From the NCBI RefSeq assembly GCF_000565175.1, contig NZ_CP006681.1, positions 620,001-684,000 of the forward strand: a stretch of 64,000 nt of DNA, read 5' to 3'. The notes under the pieces were generated by a model. It saw only the letters and a list, made by a program, of their open reading frames with translations, made no database searches and was not told the DNA's origin. The position numbers and the translations under genes were made by a program. The DNA is from Spiroplasma culicicola AES-1 (GTDB taxonomy: Bacteria > Bacillota_I > Bacilli_A > Mycoplasmatales > Mycoplasmataceae). Positions 40,580 to 51,608 of the stretch are shown here, one piece after another; the first letter of the stretch is position 1, and every line of letters starts with the position of its first letter.

Positions 40580-41722
40580 TTAACCTAAGTTTTTTGTTCT
40601 ATCCAAAACATTATTTTTATATTCATCAAGACCTTTTGGATAAGTTGTCAGTCCTGTTAAATAATCTTCAATATAATATTTTAAATCTTTATATTCTTTA
40701 ATAGGTCACCCATTTTCTTCAATATTTTTTTGAGTTAATAAATAATATCTATAGGTAATTTCACATAAATCAATATAATATTGATATGCTAGATAAACAC
40801 TTTCAGAATTTTGTGAAAATCATTCATAAAGTTCTTTCGCTTCTTGAGTATCACCTGGTATTAATGATCCATCACTATCAATAGTGTAATCTACCTTGTT
40901 TCTATCAAATAACGCTTTTACATCAATCTCTCATTGAATAAAACTATAATCTCATTTTTGATGAATTTCATTATATAGTTTTTTTAAATCTTGTTCATTT
41001 AAATCAATATATGGATCTTGTGGTCCATCAATTTGAACTTTAATTTTTGCTGCCTCAAATCCTGGAGCATTAATTTGTAAATATTCTGCATTTGAAGCAA
41101 CTAATCCTGAAATAATATATAAACTTGTATTATTTGATTTTTCTCATCTAGCAACTAATTTTTGCTCATTTGAAGTTATAACTTCAAGATTAGTTGGCAA
41201 TTCTTGGTTATCTTTACTACTAATATAAATTCTTTCTGGTTCGAAAGCTGTAATTTCCATTTCATTAATTGGTGAAGTAAGTCCCCCATTATTTTCAAGT
41301 TTTACTTCAAATTCTCTTAATTCTTCTCCAAAAAGAGTTGTAATATGTGTTGTATATTCACTTCACATATAATTTCCTTCTCCAAGAACTCATAGACATT
41401 CTTTAATTGTTACTTTAAATTCAATCATTTTGTCTGATGTTGATAAAGTAGTAATATTTATATAAATTGTTCCTACTTCGATACTTGGATCTTTTTCATC
41501 TTCTACAACACTTGTATGAGCTGCTTTTGCAGCATCAAGTGCTCTATTAATTAAAACATCTTCAGCAATTGCTTCAGAATATCTTGTATTTAATATTGGT
41601 TTAATAGCATTTAATATTTTTTGTATATTTGCACTAACATTTGGCTCTCCACAAGCAACAACTGTAGCTGAGCTTGTTGCAACTAATGATAAACTTCCTA
41701 ATAAACATAATAACTTCTTCAT
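40580..41722 (-). CDS. Lipoprotein, 380 aa
   Basis: Leader MKKLLCLLGSLSLVATSSAT ends in VVAC (Cys near 24). The region NIQKILNAIKPILNTRYSEA (~32-52) is followed by DPSIEVGTIYINITTLSTSD. The middle is beta-rich with an Ig-like feel (LREFEVKLENNGGLTSPINE, RIYISSKDNQELPTNLEVIT), and the C-terminal ~130 residues are helical. Many TGA Trp codons. AGGGGGTG precedes the ATG. A surface protein of unknown role in the lipoprotein-rich segment. Confidence 0.7.
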
Positions 41723-41882
41723 GGTTAAGCACCCCCTAGATAATTATTGATATTTATTAATTATACTTGTTAAAGTAACTTAAAGCAAAAAATAGAACTC
41801 TCTTAAATCAAGGAATCATAGCATTTTAGAAAGAATTTCAAATATTTTGTTGCGTTTTACAACTTCAAATATAAAAATGATA

Positions 41883-41916
41883 GTTAAAAAATGCAGTATT
41901 TACTGCATTTTTTAAC
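41883..41916 (-). terminator. Hairpin terminator
   Basis: 16-bp perfect arms GTTAAAAAATGCAGTA and complement, overlapping the lipase stop. Confidence 0.85.
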
Positions 41917-43414
41917 TATTAAATTGTTTTGCTAACTCTTCTAATTTTTCTGCAACTATTTCATGAACGTATTTTGTTGGATGAACAAAATCTGTAAAGA
42001 AATATGAGTCAATATCTGGCATATCATCACCATTTTCTGCTATACTTCTATAAGTTTGCATATTAGCTTCAATATTTAAACTTATTCCAGTAAATAAAGC
42101 TCGATTTTGTATATTGTTTGTTACAAGCTCACTATATTCAAGATAACTCATTACATCTTTAATTTGGTTATCACCACTTGGTAGTAATTCTTTAATATCA
42201 AAACAACTTAAATCTTGATTTAATAAAGTTGCACAAGCATTTAATTTTTCCAAATTTGCTGCAGCTGAATCAGTAAATGCATATTTCTTTTCAGTTTTTT
42301 CTCCTTTATTTGGATCAATAATTCCTTTTTCAATCATTAATTGTTCATGTTCATTTTGAAGATTTTCAAAATCACTATAAATATCATAAATTTTTATATT
42401 AGATGAATAAAAGTTTTGAACATATTTAACAGTATCTAACATCATTTGATTAAATTCTTTTGATATTTGTTGAATATATTTAAATTTATCATTATTTTGA
42501 TTACTATCTTCAACATATCTTGGAACAACTGATACATCTGGAGGTGTTCCTACAATTACATTTTCAATTCCATTATTTAATAAAGTAAATAAAGCAATTT
42601 TGATTTTTTCCATAGCCTCTGTTAATAATCTAGTTTGAGCTTTTCTATCATCTTTCAATTCTGCAAGAGCAAATAAATCATTTCCTCCAATTTCTAAAAA
42701 TACTAAATCATTTGTAGAATCTTCAATATGATGCTGAGATACTAAAGCCTCAGCTTGTTTATCAATTGTAACATCATTTAAAAGTATACTAGTAACATCT
42801 TTAACACTAGATCCAGTTGCTCCACCAATTGAATAGTTTCGACCATATTCATATTTAGGTTTTATATTCCCCATATTATATGGATCAGAAAATTTATTGC
42901 TTGATTTTATTTCTTCAAATCCCAATAAATTATTTAATTCTACACCAGCTGTTGGACCATTACTAAAATTTGAATGAAATACTTGTTTTTCATCATAATA
43001 TCCATAACCTCCAACTCCTTTTTCAGGCTCTGTACTAGCAAAATTAAAATTTATATTACTTCTAACTGCAATTTTGCCATCAATTAATATTAATTTAAGA
43101 ATTTTTTCAATTGCTGGGGGTAATTCTACTCCTAATTCTGGAAATGGAACTAATAATGTTTGAGAAAACTTTTGATTTATCAAAGTTGTTAAACCATTAT
43201 CATCACTTAAACTATCTCCAACTATAAAGTAATTTGTAAATCCTGAATCTGAAGGAGTTTCTGGAGCATACGTTGCATCATCTAGTTTTTTTATATTTTT
43301 ACCAATTGTTAAAGGATCAATTTGGGGAGCATTTTTAATTGTACAAGCAACTAGTGAAGTTGTTGTTGCTGCTACTAATGCTAAGTTTGCTAATAAAACT
43401 AATAATTTTTTCAT
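41912..43414 (-). CDS. GDSL/SGNH-family lipase or esterase lipoprotein
   Basis: A 500-residue lipoprotein: leader MKKLLVLLANLALVAATTTS with LVAC (Cys24). The SGNH blocks are IVGDSLSDDNG (nucleophile Ser68), NYSIGGATGSS, FLEIGGNDLFALAE and near the C-terminus FTDFVHPT with the catalytic Asp and His. Such enzymes hydrolyse lipid or carbohydrate esters; anchored outside, this one could release fatty acids from host lipids, which mollicutes need. Its ATG overlaps the stop of the upstream gene (TAATG), with GGGGGAGAAAAA as ribosome site inside that gene, so expression follows the upstream poly(A) promoter. Confidence 0.9.
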   Translation of the reverse strand: MKKLLVLLANLALVAATTTSLVACTIKNAPQIDPLTIGKNIKKLDDATYAPETPSDSGFTNYFIVGDSLSDDNGLTTLINQKFSQTLLVPFPELGVELPPAIEKILKLILIDGKIAVRSNINFNFASTEPEKGVGGYGYYDEKQVFHSNFSNGPTAGVELNNLLGFEEIKSSNKFSDPYNMGNIKPKYEYGRNYSIGGATGSSVKDVTSILLNDVTIDKQAEALVSQHHIEDSTNDLVFLEIGGNDLFALAELKDDRKAQTRLLTEAMEKIKIALFTLLNNGIENVIVGTPPDVSVVPRYVEDSNQNNDKFKYIQQISKEFNQMMLDTVKYVQNFYSSNIKIYDIYSDFENLQNEHEQLMIEKGIIDPNKGEKTEKKYAFTDSAAANLEKLNACATLLNQDLSCFDIKELLPSGDNQIKDVMSYLEYSELVTNNIQNRALFTGISLNIEANMQTYRSIAENGDDMPDIDSYFFTDFVHPTKYVHEIVAEKLEELAKQFNS

Positions 43415-44406
43415 TATTTTTCTCCCCCTTTATTTTCTGGTTTTAAAGTTTTTTCTTTTTTAGTTTTTGTTTTTTTCTCTGTTACTGTATTTTTTAGTGC
43501 AAGATAACTAAACACTGCTCCTGCTGGAATAATTGCAATATTAAAATAAAATAAAACATATGCAAATTTCATTAATCCTAATGCCGCAATAAAGTTTGGA
43601 TGATATAGATCATCAACTGTTACAGGTGTTTGAGCATTTTTTTGAGCTTGTTCTAATGCTTTAGCACTATCTTTAAATGGACTTAATGAAGGACTAATTG
43701 CTGAAGGTGCTGTTGCATTACTTAATGAAATGATTTGTTGATTTAGAAATCAAACTTTATTATTTACTAAATATGATCCAATACTTGAATTAACAACTAA
43801 TCCTGTAATTCCTGGTCCTTCATATTGCAAGTATGATTCATAGACATCTTGATTTAAAATTGTTTGTTGGTATAAACCTATTTCATAAGTTTCCTCAGCA
43901 AAGATTTCTGTTGTTCCATTTTTGTGAAACATTCATTGAATTCCTGTATTTACAAAACCATATGAATGATATTTTTGAGCAATTGCTTCATCAAATTCAA
44001 TAAAGTTTAATCCCACATCATGTAAATCAATTTCCTCTTTTGCTTCAACTTTAGCAGCTCAATGATCGTCATATCATTGATTTGCAAAATCTGTATAAGC
44101 ATCAACTAATGTATTTTTTTCCTCTTCGTTCATTCAGTTGACAGTTGATAATGCATCAGCTACATAAGATTTTTTAATTACACTATCCATTACCATACTA
44201 TATAAAGGGCTTTGTGGATTTACAACAAAAGTTCCCTTTGGCATAATCTTTTTAATTTGTTTTTCAACACTATTAATTAATTTTAAAGATTGTAAACCTA
44301 CTCCTGGAATTGTTAAAGCAGTTGAAGTAACTCCAAATGCAGCTGTAGCTGCAATTATTGAAAAACCAATAATTCTTCTTTTTTTATTATTATATTTTTT
44401 AAACAT
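43414..44406 (-). CDS. Membrane-anchored surface protein, 330 aa
   Basis: A basic N-terminus (MFKKYNNKKRR) leads into a first helix (IIGFSIIAATAAFGVTSTAL, ~residues 12-31), a ~240-residue outside domain, a second helix near the C-terminus (FAYVLFYFNIAIIPAGAVFSYL) and a Lys-rich tail inside. No domain recognised. Uses TGA Trp. AAGGAG upstream. It shares one base with the start of the GDSL lipoprotein, so the two are made together. The promoter carries a run of ~16 A, which suggests on/off switching of both. Confidence 0.65.
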
Positions 44407-44424
44407 TTTTTGAGCTCCTTATAA

Positions 44425-44468
44425 ACTCAATTATAAAGTTTTTTTTTTTTTTTTGAATAGAATTGAGT
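44425..44468 (-). promoter_or_regulatory. Promoter with ~16-base poly(A) spacer (candidate phase-variable)
   Basis: On the minus strand the order is: ACTCAATT-type arm, CTATTC, a run of about 16 A (44454-44439), CTT, TATAAT (-10, 44435-44430), the complementary arm AATTGAGT, then ribosome site and ATG. The A-run lies where the -10/-35 spacer should be. Homopolymer runs in this position switch vlp surface lipoprotein genes of Mycoplasma hyorhinis on and off. An 8-bp inverted repeat flanks the element. The exact A count may be off by one. Confidence 0.6.
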
Positions 44469-44509
44469 ATTTTAATAATTTTTTTATAACTTAAAATAAA
44501 TTTAGTATT

Positions 44510-44544
44510 AAAAAACTTAAATCATTTTTTGATTTAAGTTTTTT
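44510..44544 (-). terminator. Hairpin terminator
   Basis: 15-bp arms AAAAAACTTAAATCA and complement with T-run; ends the two-gene secreted-protein operon. Confidence 0.82.
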
Positions 44545-44555
44545 AAAATTCATTT

Positions 44556-45914
44556 TTAAATAAATTTCATTTTTAATCAAAAGGCCTTGAAATAATTATT
44601 TCTTGGAATCATTTCAAAACTTAAGATATCTCCAACATTTATTTCACTTGCTCTTAAAGAACCTATTTTTTGAATATAAATTATATATTCAGTTAAATTT
44701 GTTTCCAATTTATAAGGTTTTAAAATAATTTTATAATTTTCAACATTTATTTCTAAATTAAAATCAAAAATAAGTGGAGAATTATGATGTATTGAGATTT
44801 TTCCTTCGTATAAAAAATTTGAGTTAACTTTAAAATCTTTAATTTTTACATCAGAAACAATTTGAGAATTATCAATATCAATTATATCCTCATTAATCAT
44901 CACAAAATCATATTCTATTGTAAAAACATTAACTGAAATATTTAAATCATGATAAAGATAATTATCATCTCTTATTGCAAAAAATAACTTTACTGATTTA
45001 ACTAGAATGAATTTAATTTCAATAGTTTTTTGTTCTTGATCAATTCTAAAAGTTAAGTTTTTATTTTCACTTACATTCAAAGATATTTGATTTTTTGGAT
45101 CTTTAATTTTAAATTTAATTCATATATTTGGAGGATAAGAACTTTCAAGAGGAGTTGATTCATCTAACTCAATTGTTTGAATTTCACCATTCATAATTAC
45201 ATAAAAATCAATACCATGTTTTTTTGAAAGTTCTGCTTTTGAAGTAGCTGATATATAAAATTTTATTTTTTCTCTTTCAGCAATTTCGTTTCACCTTTTT
45301 CTGGGAAGAATATTAATAACTCCATTTTGTGAAATTGAAGTTTTTAAGAATTGATTATCAATTAAATTATTAAAGTTATCAAAAGGCTCAATTGAAATTT
45401 GAAAATTTGAAAATTCATTTGACTTATTAAGAACAATTTCTAATTCATTACCATAGGAAACACTAAACTGATTTTCATTTAGTAATCCTTGATCTAATTT
45501 ATGTCCAAAATTTACAACAACAGAAGGATTTGAAAATGTTATATTTTTAATATGTTGATTTTCTACCTTATAAAATTTTAATAAAAATCTTTTTGAATAA
45601 CGATCAATAATTTCATTTGATTCAATATTTGAATAAAATTTATCATCAATACAATTAGTTGGTTTTTGTTCATTACAACTGTTATCAAATGTTCCGACAT
45701 TAAATTCTTTAAAATTAGATGAAAATTGAACAAATGTATTAATTACCTCTTGATCAGAATTATAAACTTCATCTAATTTATCAAATTTATCAGTAATATA
45801 ATTATTAAATTTTTGTTCATATGGCTTATAATTTGGACTTGCACAAGCTATTGTTATTACTGGTAATGTAAACAAATGAATTAGTAAAGTTGAACTTAAT
45901 ATTCTTTTAAGCAT
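44556..45914 (-). CDS. Lipoprotein, 452 aa, coupled to the preceding secreted protein
   Basis: Leader MLKRILSSTLLIHLFTLPVI followed by TIAC (lipobox). The mature part is largely beta (NITFSNPSVVVNFGHKLDQG, EIEVLNKSN-like stretches, FKVNSNFLYEGKISIHHNSP), resembling serial Ig-like domains. 'RIKFYISATSKAELSKKHGI' type segments are helical exceptions. TGA Trp codons include one at a former break near 45290. It has no ribosome site of its own; the ATG lies 1 base after the previous stop, so it depends on translational coupling. Adhesin is a fair guess, no more. Confidence 0.65.
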
Positions 45915-45915
45915 T

Positions 45916-47049
45916 TTATATTATTATAAAATCAAATATTCTAACATTTGATTCAGTTCTTGCTCAATATGCATTTATTGCAGTTGCATATGCAAAAACA
46001 TTTAGATGAAATTCGATTTCAAATTCAAAATTATTAATTCATTCATAGTTAACAGATAGATCACTTTTCATTTTATTTATGTTTACATATTCACGATGAT
46101 AAATTCTATTTGTACCAGAATCAATGTTCATAGAAATAGGATAATTTGTAATAACTGTTTCTTCAATAATTAATTCTTTTTCTTGTGTCTTGATATTTTC
46201 AAAATAATTTCAATCATTTTTATTATCTCAAGTATATCCAGAAATTGAAAATGCTATTTTATTATTAGGTAAATCTAAAAATTTATTTTTACCTAAAAAT
46301 GATTTAAAAACAAATTTTTGTTTTCAGTATTTAGTTTGTTCAGAATTATAAGCATTAACTCTTAAAGTACCTGAATTACCTGTTCAGTCTAAACTAAACT
46401 TAGTTGTATAATTAAATTTAACAAATCCAGTATATTTAGAACTTTCTTTTGCTTCTAATGTTATTTGATAATAAGAAATTTCTTTAATCAAAAAATCATC
46501 AGAAGTAACTTGTGCTTTTGGATTATATTTAAAAATTAAATCAATCATATTTTGCTCTGATTTGGGATTCATTAATATTCCTAATTCATTTTTTTCAAAT
46601 TGATCTGCTAATAAATCTTTAACAATTTCAGATTTATTAGCAATTTCAACTGTAAATGATAATGAACCTTCAAAATTTCCAGTTCCAACATAAAAAACAT
46701 TTATATTTGAAAATATAGTCGTATCAATTTGTGGGTAGCTACTTGGAAAATCAAGAAAATATCAATCATCTTGATTTATCAAAAAGTCCTTAAAAATTGC
46801 ATTTAAATTATCAATCATATCATTATTTGTTTTCTTTGCTTCAGATAAAAATAATTGAAATAATCTATTTTTATTAAAATTACCTTCCTGATCTAAATTA
46901 TAAACGTTTACTTTTACATCTTTTAAACTCATATCATCTAATATAATAAGATCATCAAGACTTTTATTAATAACATTATTAGAATCAGTTAAATTAACTA
47001 ATTGTGTGCTTGCCATTACTGGTAGCATAGCCATAAATATTTTATTCAT
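45916..47049 (-). CDS. Secreted protein, 377 aa
   Basis: The N-terminus MNKIFMAMLPVMASTQLVNL is a short signal peptide without a lipobox Cys, so the product should be released or held by its lipoprotein partner. The mature chain is beta-rich (INVFYVGTGNFEGSLSFTVE, YYQITLEAKESSKYTGFVKF, WINNFEFEIEFHLNVFAYAT) with similar strand spacing to the next gene, suggesting related folds. TGA Trp codons throughout. AAGGAG stands before the start. The next gene follows after TAA-A-ATG. No family recognised. Confidence 0.62.
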
Positions 47050-47276
47050 TTTTTACTCCTTTAATTTTGCTATTTTCCTAAAAACTATTTATCCAAAAAT
47101 AAATATTTTTCTTGATAGATTTTTAATTAAAAGATTAATATATCAAAAATAAATAAGTTATTTCCTATAAACTAGTTAATAGAATTAACACTTATAAATT
47201 ACATTTGATAACTTAATAGTATCAAATTTTAAAAAACTTACTATTATTTTTTAAAATATATTTAAATTTTGCACAA

Positions 47277-47305
47277 AAAAATGAACTTTTTTAAAGTTCA
47301 TTTTT
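47277..47305 (-). terminator. Hairpin terminator
   Basis: AAAATGAACTTT / AAAGTTCATTTT arms; ends the P-type ATPase gene. Confidence 0.82.
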
Positions 47306-47310
47306 ATACA

Positions 47311-50190
47311 TTATTTAGTAATTTTTTTATCTTTAGCAATTAATTCTTCAACAATTTGTTTATTTCTTCTTCTTGTATCTGGAAAATAATGATAACTTAC
47401 AAAGACTATTCCATCAACTGCCAATATTGCAATTGCTGGAGTTGCAGATAATAAGAAGATAATTGGTACTAAATATCATGTTTCTTTATATTCAGAAATT
47501 GATAACAAGTTTAAGATTCCACTATTTAATCCTGGAATAAATAAAGCCACTAAATTTAATGCCATTGCCCCAATACTTGCAATTCATAATGGTTTATTAA
47601 TAACAATATTTAGTTTCTTGCTTGTTTTTCAATGTGATAATTTGACTAAGCTTGCATAGAAACAAGGAGCACAAGTAATTGCAATAAACATTGCAGTTCT
47701 TCCATAATCGCCAATTTCTAATTTTAAAGCAAAGATATAATCATTGCTTCTTAAAATTTGAAATCAAGATAAATCTGGATTAAATTTTTGGCTACTAAAT
47801 TCAGGTCTATCAAAAATATCTTTGATATAGTTTTCTGGCATCATTGCCATTCCTAAATAAAATGCTCCAATTGTAACACCAGTTGTAAAAATTAAGATTT
47901 TAATCATTGAGAATCATATTCCTCTAAAAAGAGAATTTTTACCCTTAATTGGTTTAACTTTCATTAAACTTGGATCATTTGCTCCCATTCCCATTGATAA
48001 AGCAATAATTGATTCAACTACTAAATTCATTCACAAAATATTTGTAGCTTCAACTGGTGAAACTGTATTAATTGTTGAAAGAATAAAGATTGATAAAACG
48101 TTAGCAAAGTTTACTCCTAAAATGAAAGTAATTGCTCTTTTAATTTTTTGATAAACGTTTCTTCCTTCATTAACCCCTTTGATAATTGTTTCAAAGTTGT
48201 CATCGGTTAAAATAACATCAGCAGCTTGTTTAGCCACATCAGTTCCAGTAATTCCCATAGCAACACCAATATCGGCTTTAGCTAAACTTGGTGCATCGTT
48301 AACTCCATCCCCTGTCATACTTGTGATGTTTTCACGTTTTTGTAAGGCTTCAACAATTCTCACTTTGTGTTCAGGGTTTACACGAGCAAATACTTTAATT
48401 TGTTCAATTACTTCATATAATTGCTCGTCGCTCATCTCATTTAATTGATCACTTGACATTACTTCAGATTCACTATGAGCTAAATCTAATTCTTTAGCAA
48501 TTGCAAGAGCAGTTACAGCATGATCTCCTGTGATCATTACAACTCGTACTCCTGCATCATGAGCTTGCTTTACAGCATTAACTGCTGATTGACGTACAGG
48601 GTCAATCATTGCAACTCCCCCAAGGAAAGTTAAATTACGTTCTAAATCGTCTTTATCAGGTTCATTATCATAGTTTGTATTATAAGCAAACGCAAGTATT
48701 CTTAAAGCATCAGCACTTAAAGTTGAAGCAATTGCTAATAATTGATCTTTATCTGCTTGAGTAATATCTCTTTCAACATTATCAACCATAATTTTTGTAC
48801 AGCAATCCAATAACTGATCAATGGCTCCTTTTGTAAAAGTAGTTTTGACTCCATCAACATTATTAACTGTTGTCATCATTTTTCTTTCACTATCAAATGG
48901 CATTTCATCAATTCGTTCTCATTTATCACGAGCATCTTGCTCGTCATAACCAATGATTTCTGCATAATCAACTAATGCAAGTTCTGTTGGATCTCCAATT
49001 CTTTCACTTCCTTCAGTAACTGAATCGTTACATAAAACAAGTGATTTTAAGAATAAGTCCATATGACGATCATTTTTTTCTTTAGCATAACTTTTTGACT
49101 CTAAAATTTGATTATCCATAATCATTTTTTTAACAGTCATTTTATTTTGAGTTAATGTTCCAGTTTTATCAGTACAAATTACATTAACACTTCCTAATGT
49201 TTCAACTGCTTGTAATTTTTTAACAATCACATTTTCTTGAGCCATTCTTTTAGTACTAAAACTTAATGTAATTGAAATAATAGCTGCAAGACATTCAGGA
49301 ATAACTCCAATTGCTAAAGTAATAGCAACCATTAAGTATTCACTTCAGTTGTTTTTATCTCCTGATAAAAACAAAGTTACAAAGATTAACGCTCCAATTA
49401 AGAAACTGATTAAGGCCACAATTAAAGTAAAGAAACTTAATTTCTTCTCTAAAGGAGTATGCTCTTCATCATTTTCATTAATTGATGTTGCAATTTTTCC
49501 AATTTCAGTGTTAACACCAGTTTTAATTACAACTCCAATTGCTCTTCCTGCTGTTGTAAATGTTGACATAAAAGCAATGTTTTTCATTTCAGCTAAAATT
49601 GTAGTTTTATTATTTATTTCGTGATCAATTTTTTCAACTGGAACAGATTCTCCAGTTAAAATTGATTCATCAATCATTAAATCATTTGATTCAATAATTC
49701 TTAATTCAGCTGGCACATATTTTCCTGCTTCTAAAACAACAATATCTCCAGGAACAAGTTCACTTGCATCAATTTCTTGTTGCATATCATTTCTAATAAC
49801 AACTGCTTTTGGTTTTGACAAACTTTTTAAAGCGTCCATAGATTTTCGTGCTTTAATCGCTTGCACTGTTTCTAAAATTGAATCAATTAAAACAATTGAC
49901 ATAATTACAATACAATCAATAAAGTCTTCAGTTGCAATATGACTAAATCCAGAAGCTGCTAATGGTGCAATAACACTAATTACTGCTGCTGCAATTAAGA
50001 TTAATTGAATTGGTTCTATTAAAGTTTTTAAGAAAATTACATATCAAGGTGTAACTTTTCCTTGTGGTAATTCATTTTTTCCAATAAGTTTTTGTTTTTC
50101 AATAACTTGCTCACTGGTTAATCCTTCTTCAAGGTTTGTTTCTAAACTATTTTCGATAGATTTTTTATTTTTCGACAAATATTCGTCCAT
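47311..50190 (-). CDS. P-type cation-transporting ATPase (P2 type)
   Basis: A 959-residue membrane pump. Motifs in order: LTGESVPVEK (actuator), ICTDKTGTLTQNKM (phosphorylated Asp), KGAIDQLL (nucleotide site), MITGDHAVTA and MTGDGVNDAPSL (hinge). About ten membrane helices, with a normal C-terminal group of six. The fourth helix reads GVIPECLAAII where Ca2+ pumps have PEGLP and Na/K pumps PEGLL; the Gly-to-Cys change at the ion site is notable. Calcium is the most common substrate for this subtype, but magnesium or sodium cannot be excluded. No partner gene is adjacent. Confidence 0.92.
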
Positions 50191-50295
50191 TATTTTCCCT
50201 TTTCCTTTTTTAATAATTTATTTGTAATAATTTTATATCAAAATTTTATAAATAAAAGAAAATAATATAAAATTATTTTATTAGGAGAAATAACA

Positions 50296-50694
50296 ATGAA
50301 AAAACCTCAAATTGAACAAGTAATCAATAATTTTAAAAATCAAATTGTTGGATTGGCAAAAAACATCTTATTACAATTAAATCGCAGTAGTTCAGAGAAA
50401 AAATTTGCTTCATTAACTAATAAATCTCTAATCACTTTTTGAAAAGCCATTGATATTTTCCCAATTGAAGAAGATATTAATGTAACATTAGTAGCTACTA
50501 AAGTTGCAAGTGACATTGAACAAAGTAGTATGGCAAATCAAATTAATAACTTTACAAGAAGTTATGATCATGCTGGAACTGGATTAATGATGGATGAAAT
50601 CTGTCAAGCAGAAATTATCAAAATGCTAAATGGATACTTTTTAACAGGAAATATTGATCAAAGAATCTTGCAATATGTTGTTGAACATATTTAA
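50296..50694 (+). CDS. Hypothetical protein, 132 aa
   Basis: A small helical cytoplasmic protein of unknown family, MKKPQIEQVINNFKNQIVGL onward. A fairly even spread of residues and a conserved-looking 'HAGTGLMMDEICQAEIIKML' segment suggest a folded domain. One TGA Trp. TAGGAGA stands just upstream. Monocistronic, with its own terminator, and divergent from the ATPase gene, from which its promoter is ~100 bases away. Confidence 0.55.
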
Positions 50695-50696
50695 AA

Positions 50697-50725
50697 AAAT
50701 CGCTTAATTTAAGCGATTTTTTTAA
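50697..50725 (+). terminator. Hairpin terminator
   Basis: AAATCGCTTAA / TTAAGCGATTT followed by T-run. Confidence 0.83.
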
Positions 50726-50797
50726 ACTACTTTTAGTTTCTAAAAGTAATATTGCTTTTATTAAAGTTAAGATTTAAATAGAGAGGAATAATAAAAA

Positions 50798-51496
50798 ATG
50801 AGAAAAATAATTAAAAAAGATTATGAACAATTAAGCCAAGATATGGCATCAACTTTATTTAATCTCTTAACAAGCAAAGAAACATTAAATATTGCTTTAA
50901 CTGGAGGAAAAACTCCAATTCGCACCTATGAAATTTTAAAAGATAAATTAAAAGGTATTAAAATTGAAAATAAATATTTATACAATTTTGATGAAATTGG
51001 CTATCTAGATAGTGATAATGGTTTTGGGGTAACTCGTGATGACTTAAATCACCTCTTATTTGATCATTTAGATATTGATAAAGAATGTTTAATTCATTTA
51101 AATACTTTAAATTGAAAAGAATGACCCCATATTTTGCAACAAAATGGAGGTTTTGATTTCATTTTAATGGGTTTAGGAGCTGATGGCCATTTCTGTGGAA
51201 ATTTACCAAGTAATACAGATATCAATTCAAAATTAAGATTCACAAAAATGAGTGAACAAGAAACAAAAAAACTTCAAAGTGGTTTAAAAATAGAACGTCC
51301 TTTAAGTGGCGAATTTGTCACAATTGGCCCTAAAGAAGTTATGAGTTCTAAAAAAATTGTTATTATTGTCAATGGAGAAGTAAAAAAAGACGCTGTTAAA
51401 AAATTATATGAAGAACATATTGACATGAATTGGCCTTCAACAATTTTAACTTTACATAATAATTTTGATTTAATTGTTACAGAAGACTGCCTATAG
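50798..51496 (+). CDS. Glucosamine-6-phosphate deaminase-like enzyme
   Basis: A 232-residue member of the NagB/SugarP_isomerase family. ALTGGKTPIRTYEIL is the phosphate loop, YNFDEIGYL (64-69) carries the catalytic Asp, and ILMGLGADGHFCGNLP (123-137) has the family G-x-G-x-DGH. The usual SxRTR active-site lid of NagB is not obvious, so it could act on another amino-sugar or be a 6-phosphogluconolactonase relative. The enzyme would feed amino-sugar phosphates to glycolysis. GAGAGGAA lies upstream. It stands alone before a strong terminator, next to the PTS region. Confidence 0.75.
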
Positions 51497-51540
51497 AATA
51501 TTTAAAAACAACTATTGTTTAGTTGTTTTTAAATATTCTA
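51495..51540 (+). terminator. Long hairpin terminator
   Basis: ~19-bp near-perfect arms (GAATATTTAAAAACAACTA and complement). Confidence 0.85.
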
Positions 51541-51608
51541 TTTTATTTGCTCTTTCAATAATAATTTATGATTATTAATTCATTTTTTATAACATATTTT
51601 TAATGAAA

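Noticed and set aside
44425-44468. Invertible promoter, suggested by the 8-bp inverted repeat around the poly(A) element
   Set aside because: Arms are short and no site-specific recombinase is nearby; slipped-strand change of the A-run is the simpler idea.
48179-48448. Plus-strand open frame inside the P-type ATPase gene
   Set aside because: Antisense shadow; the minus-strand frame holds all the P-type motifs.
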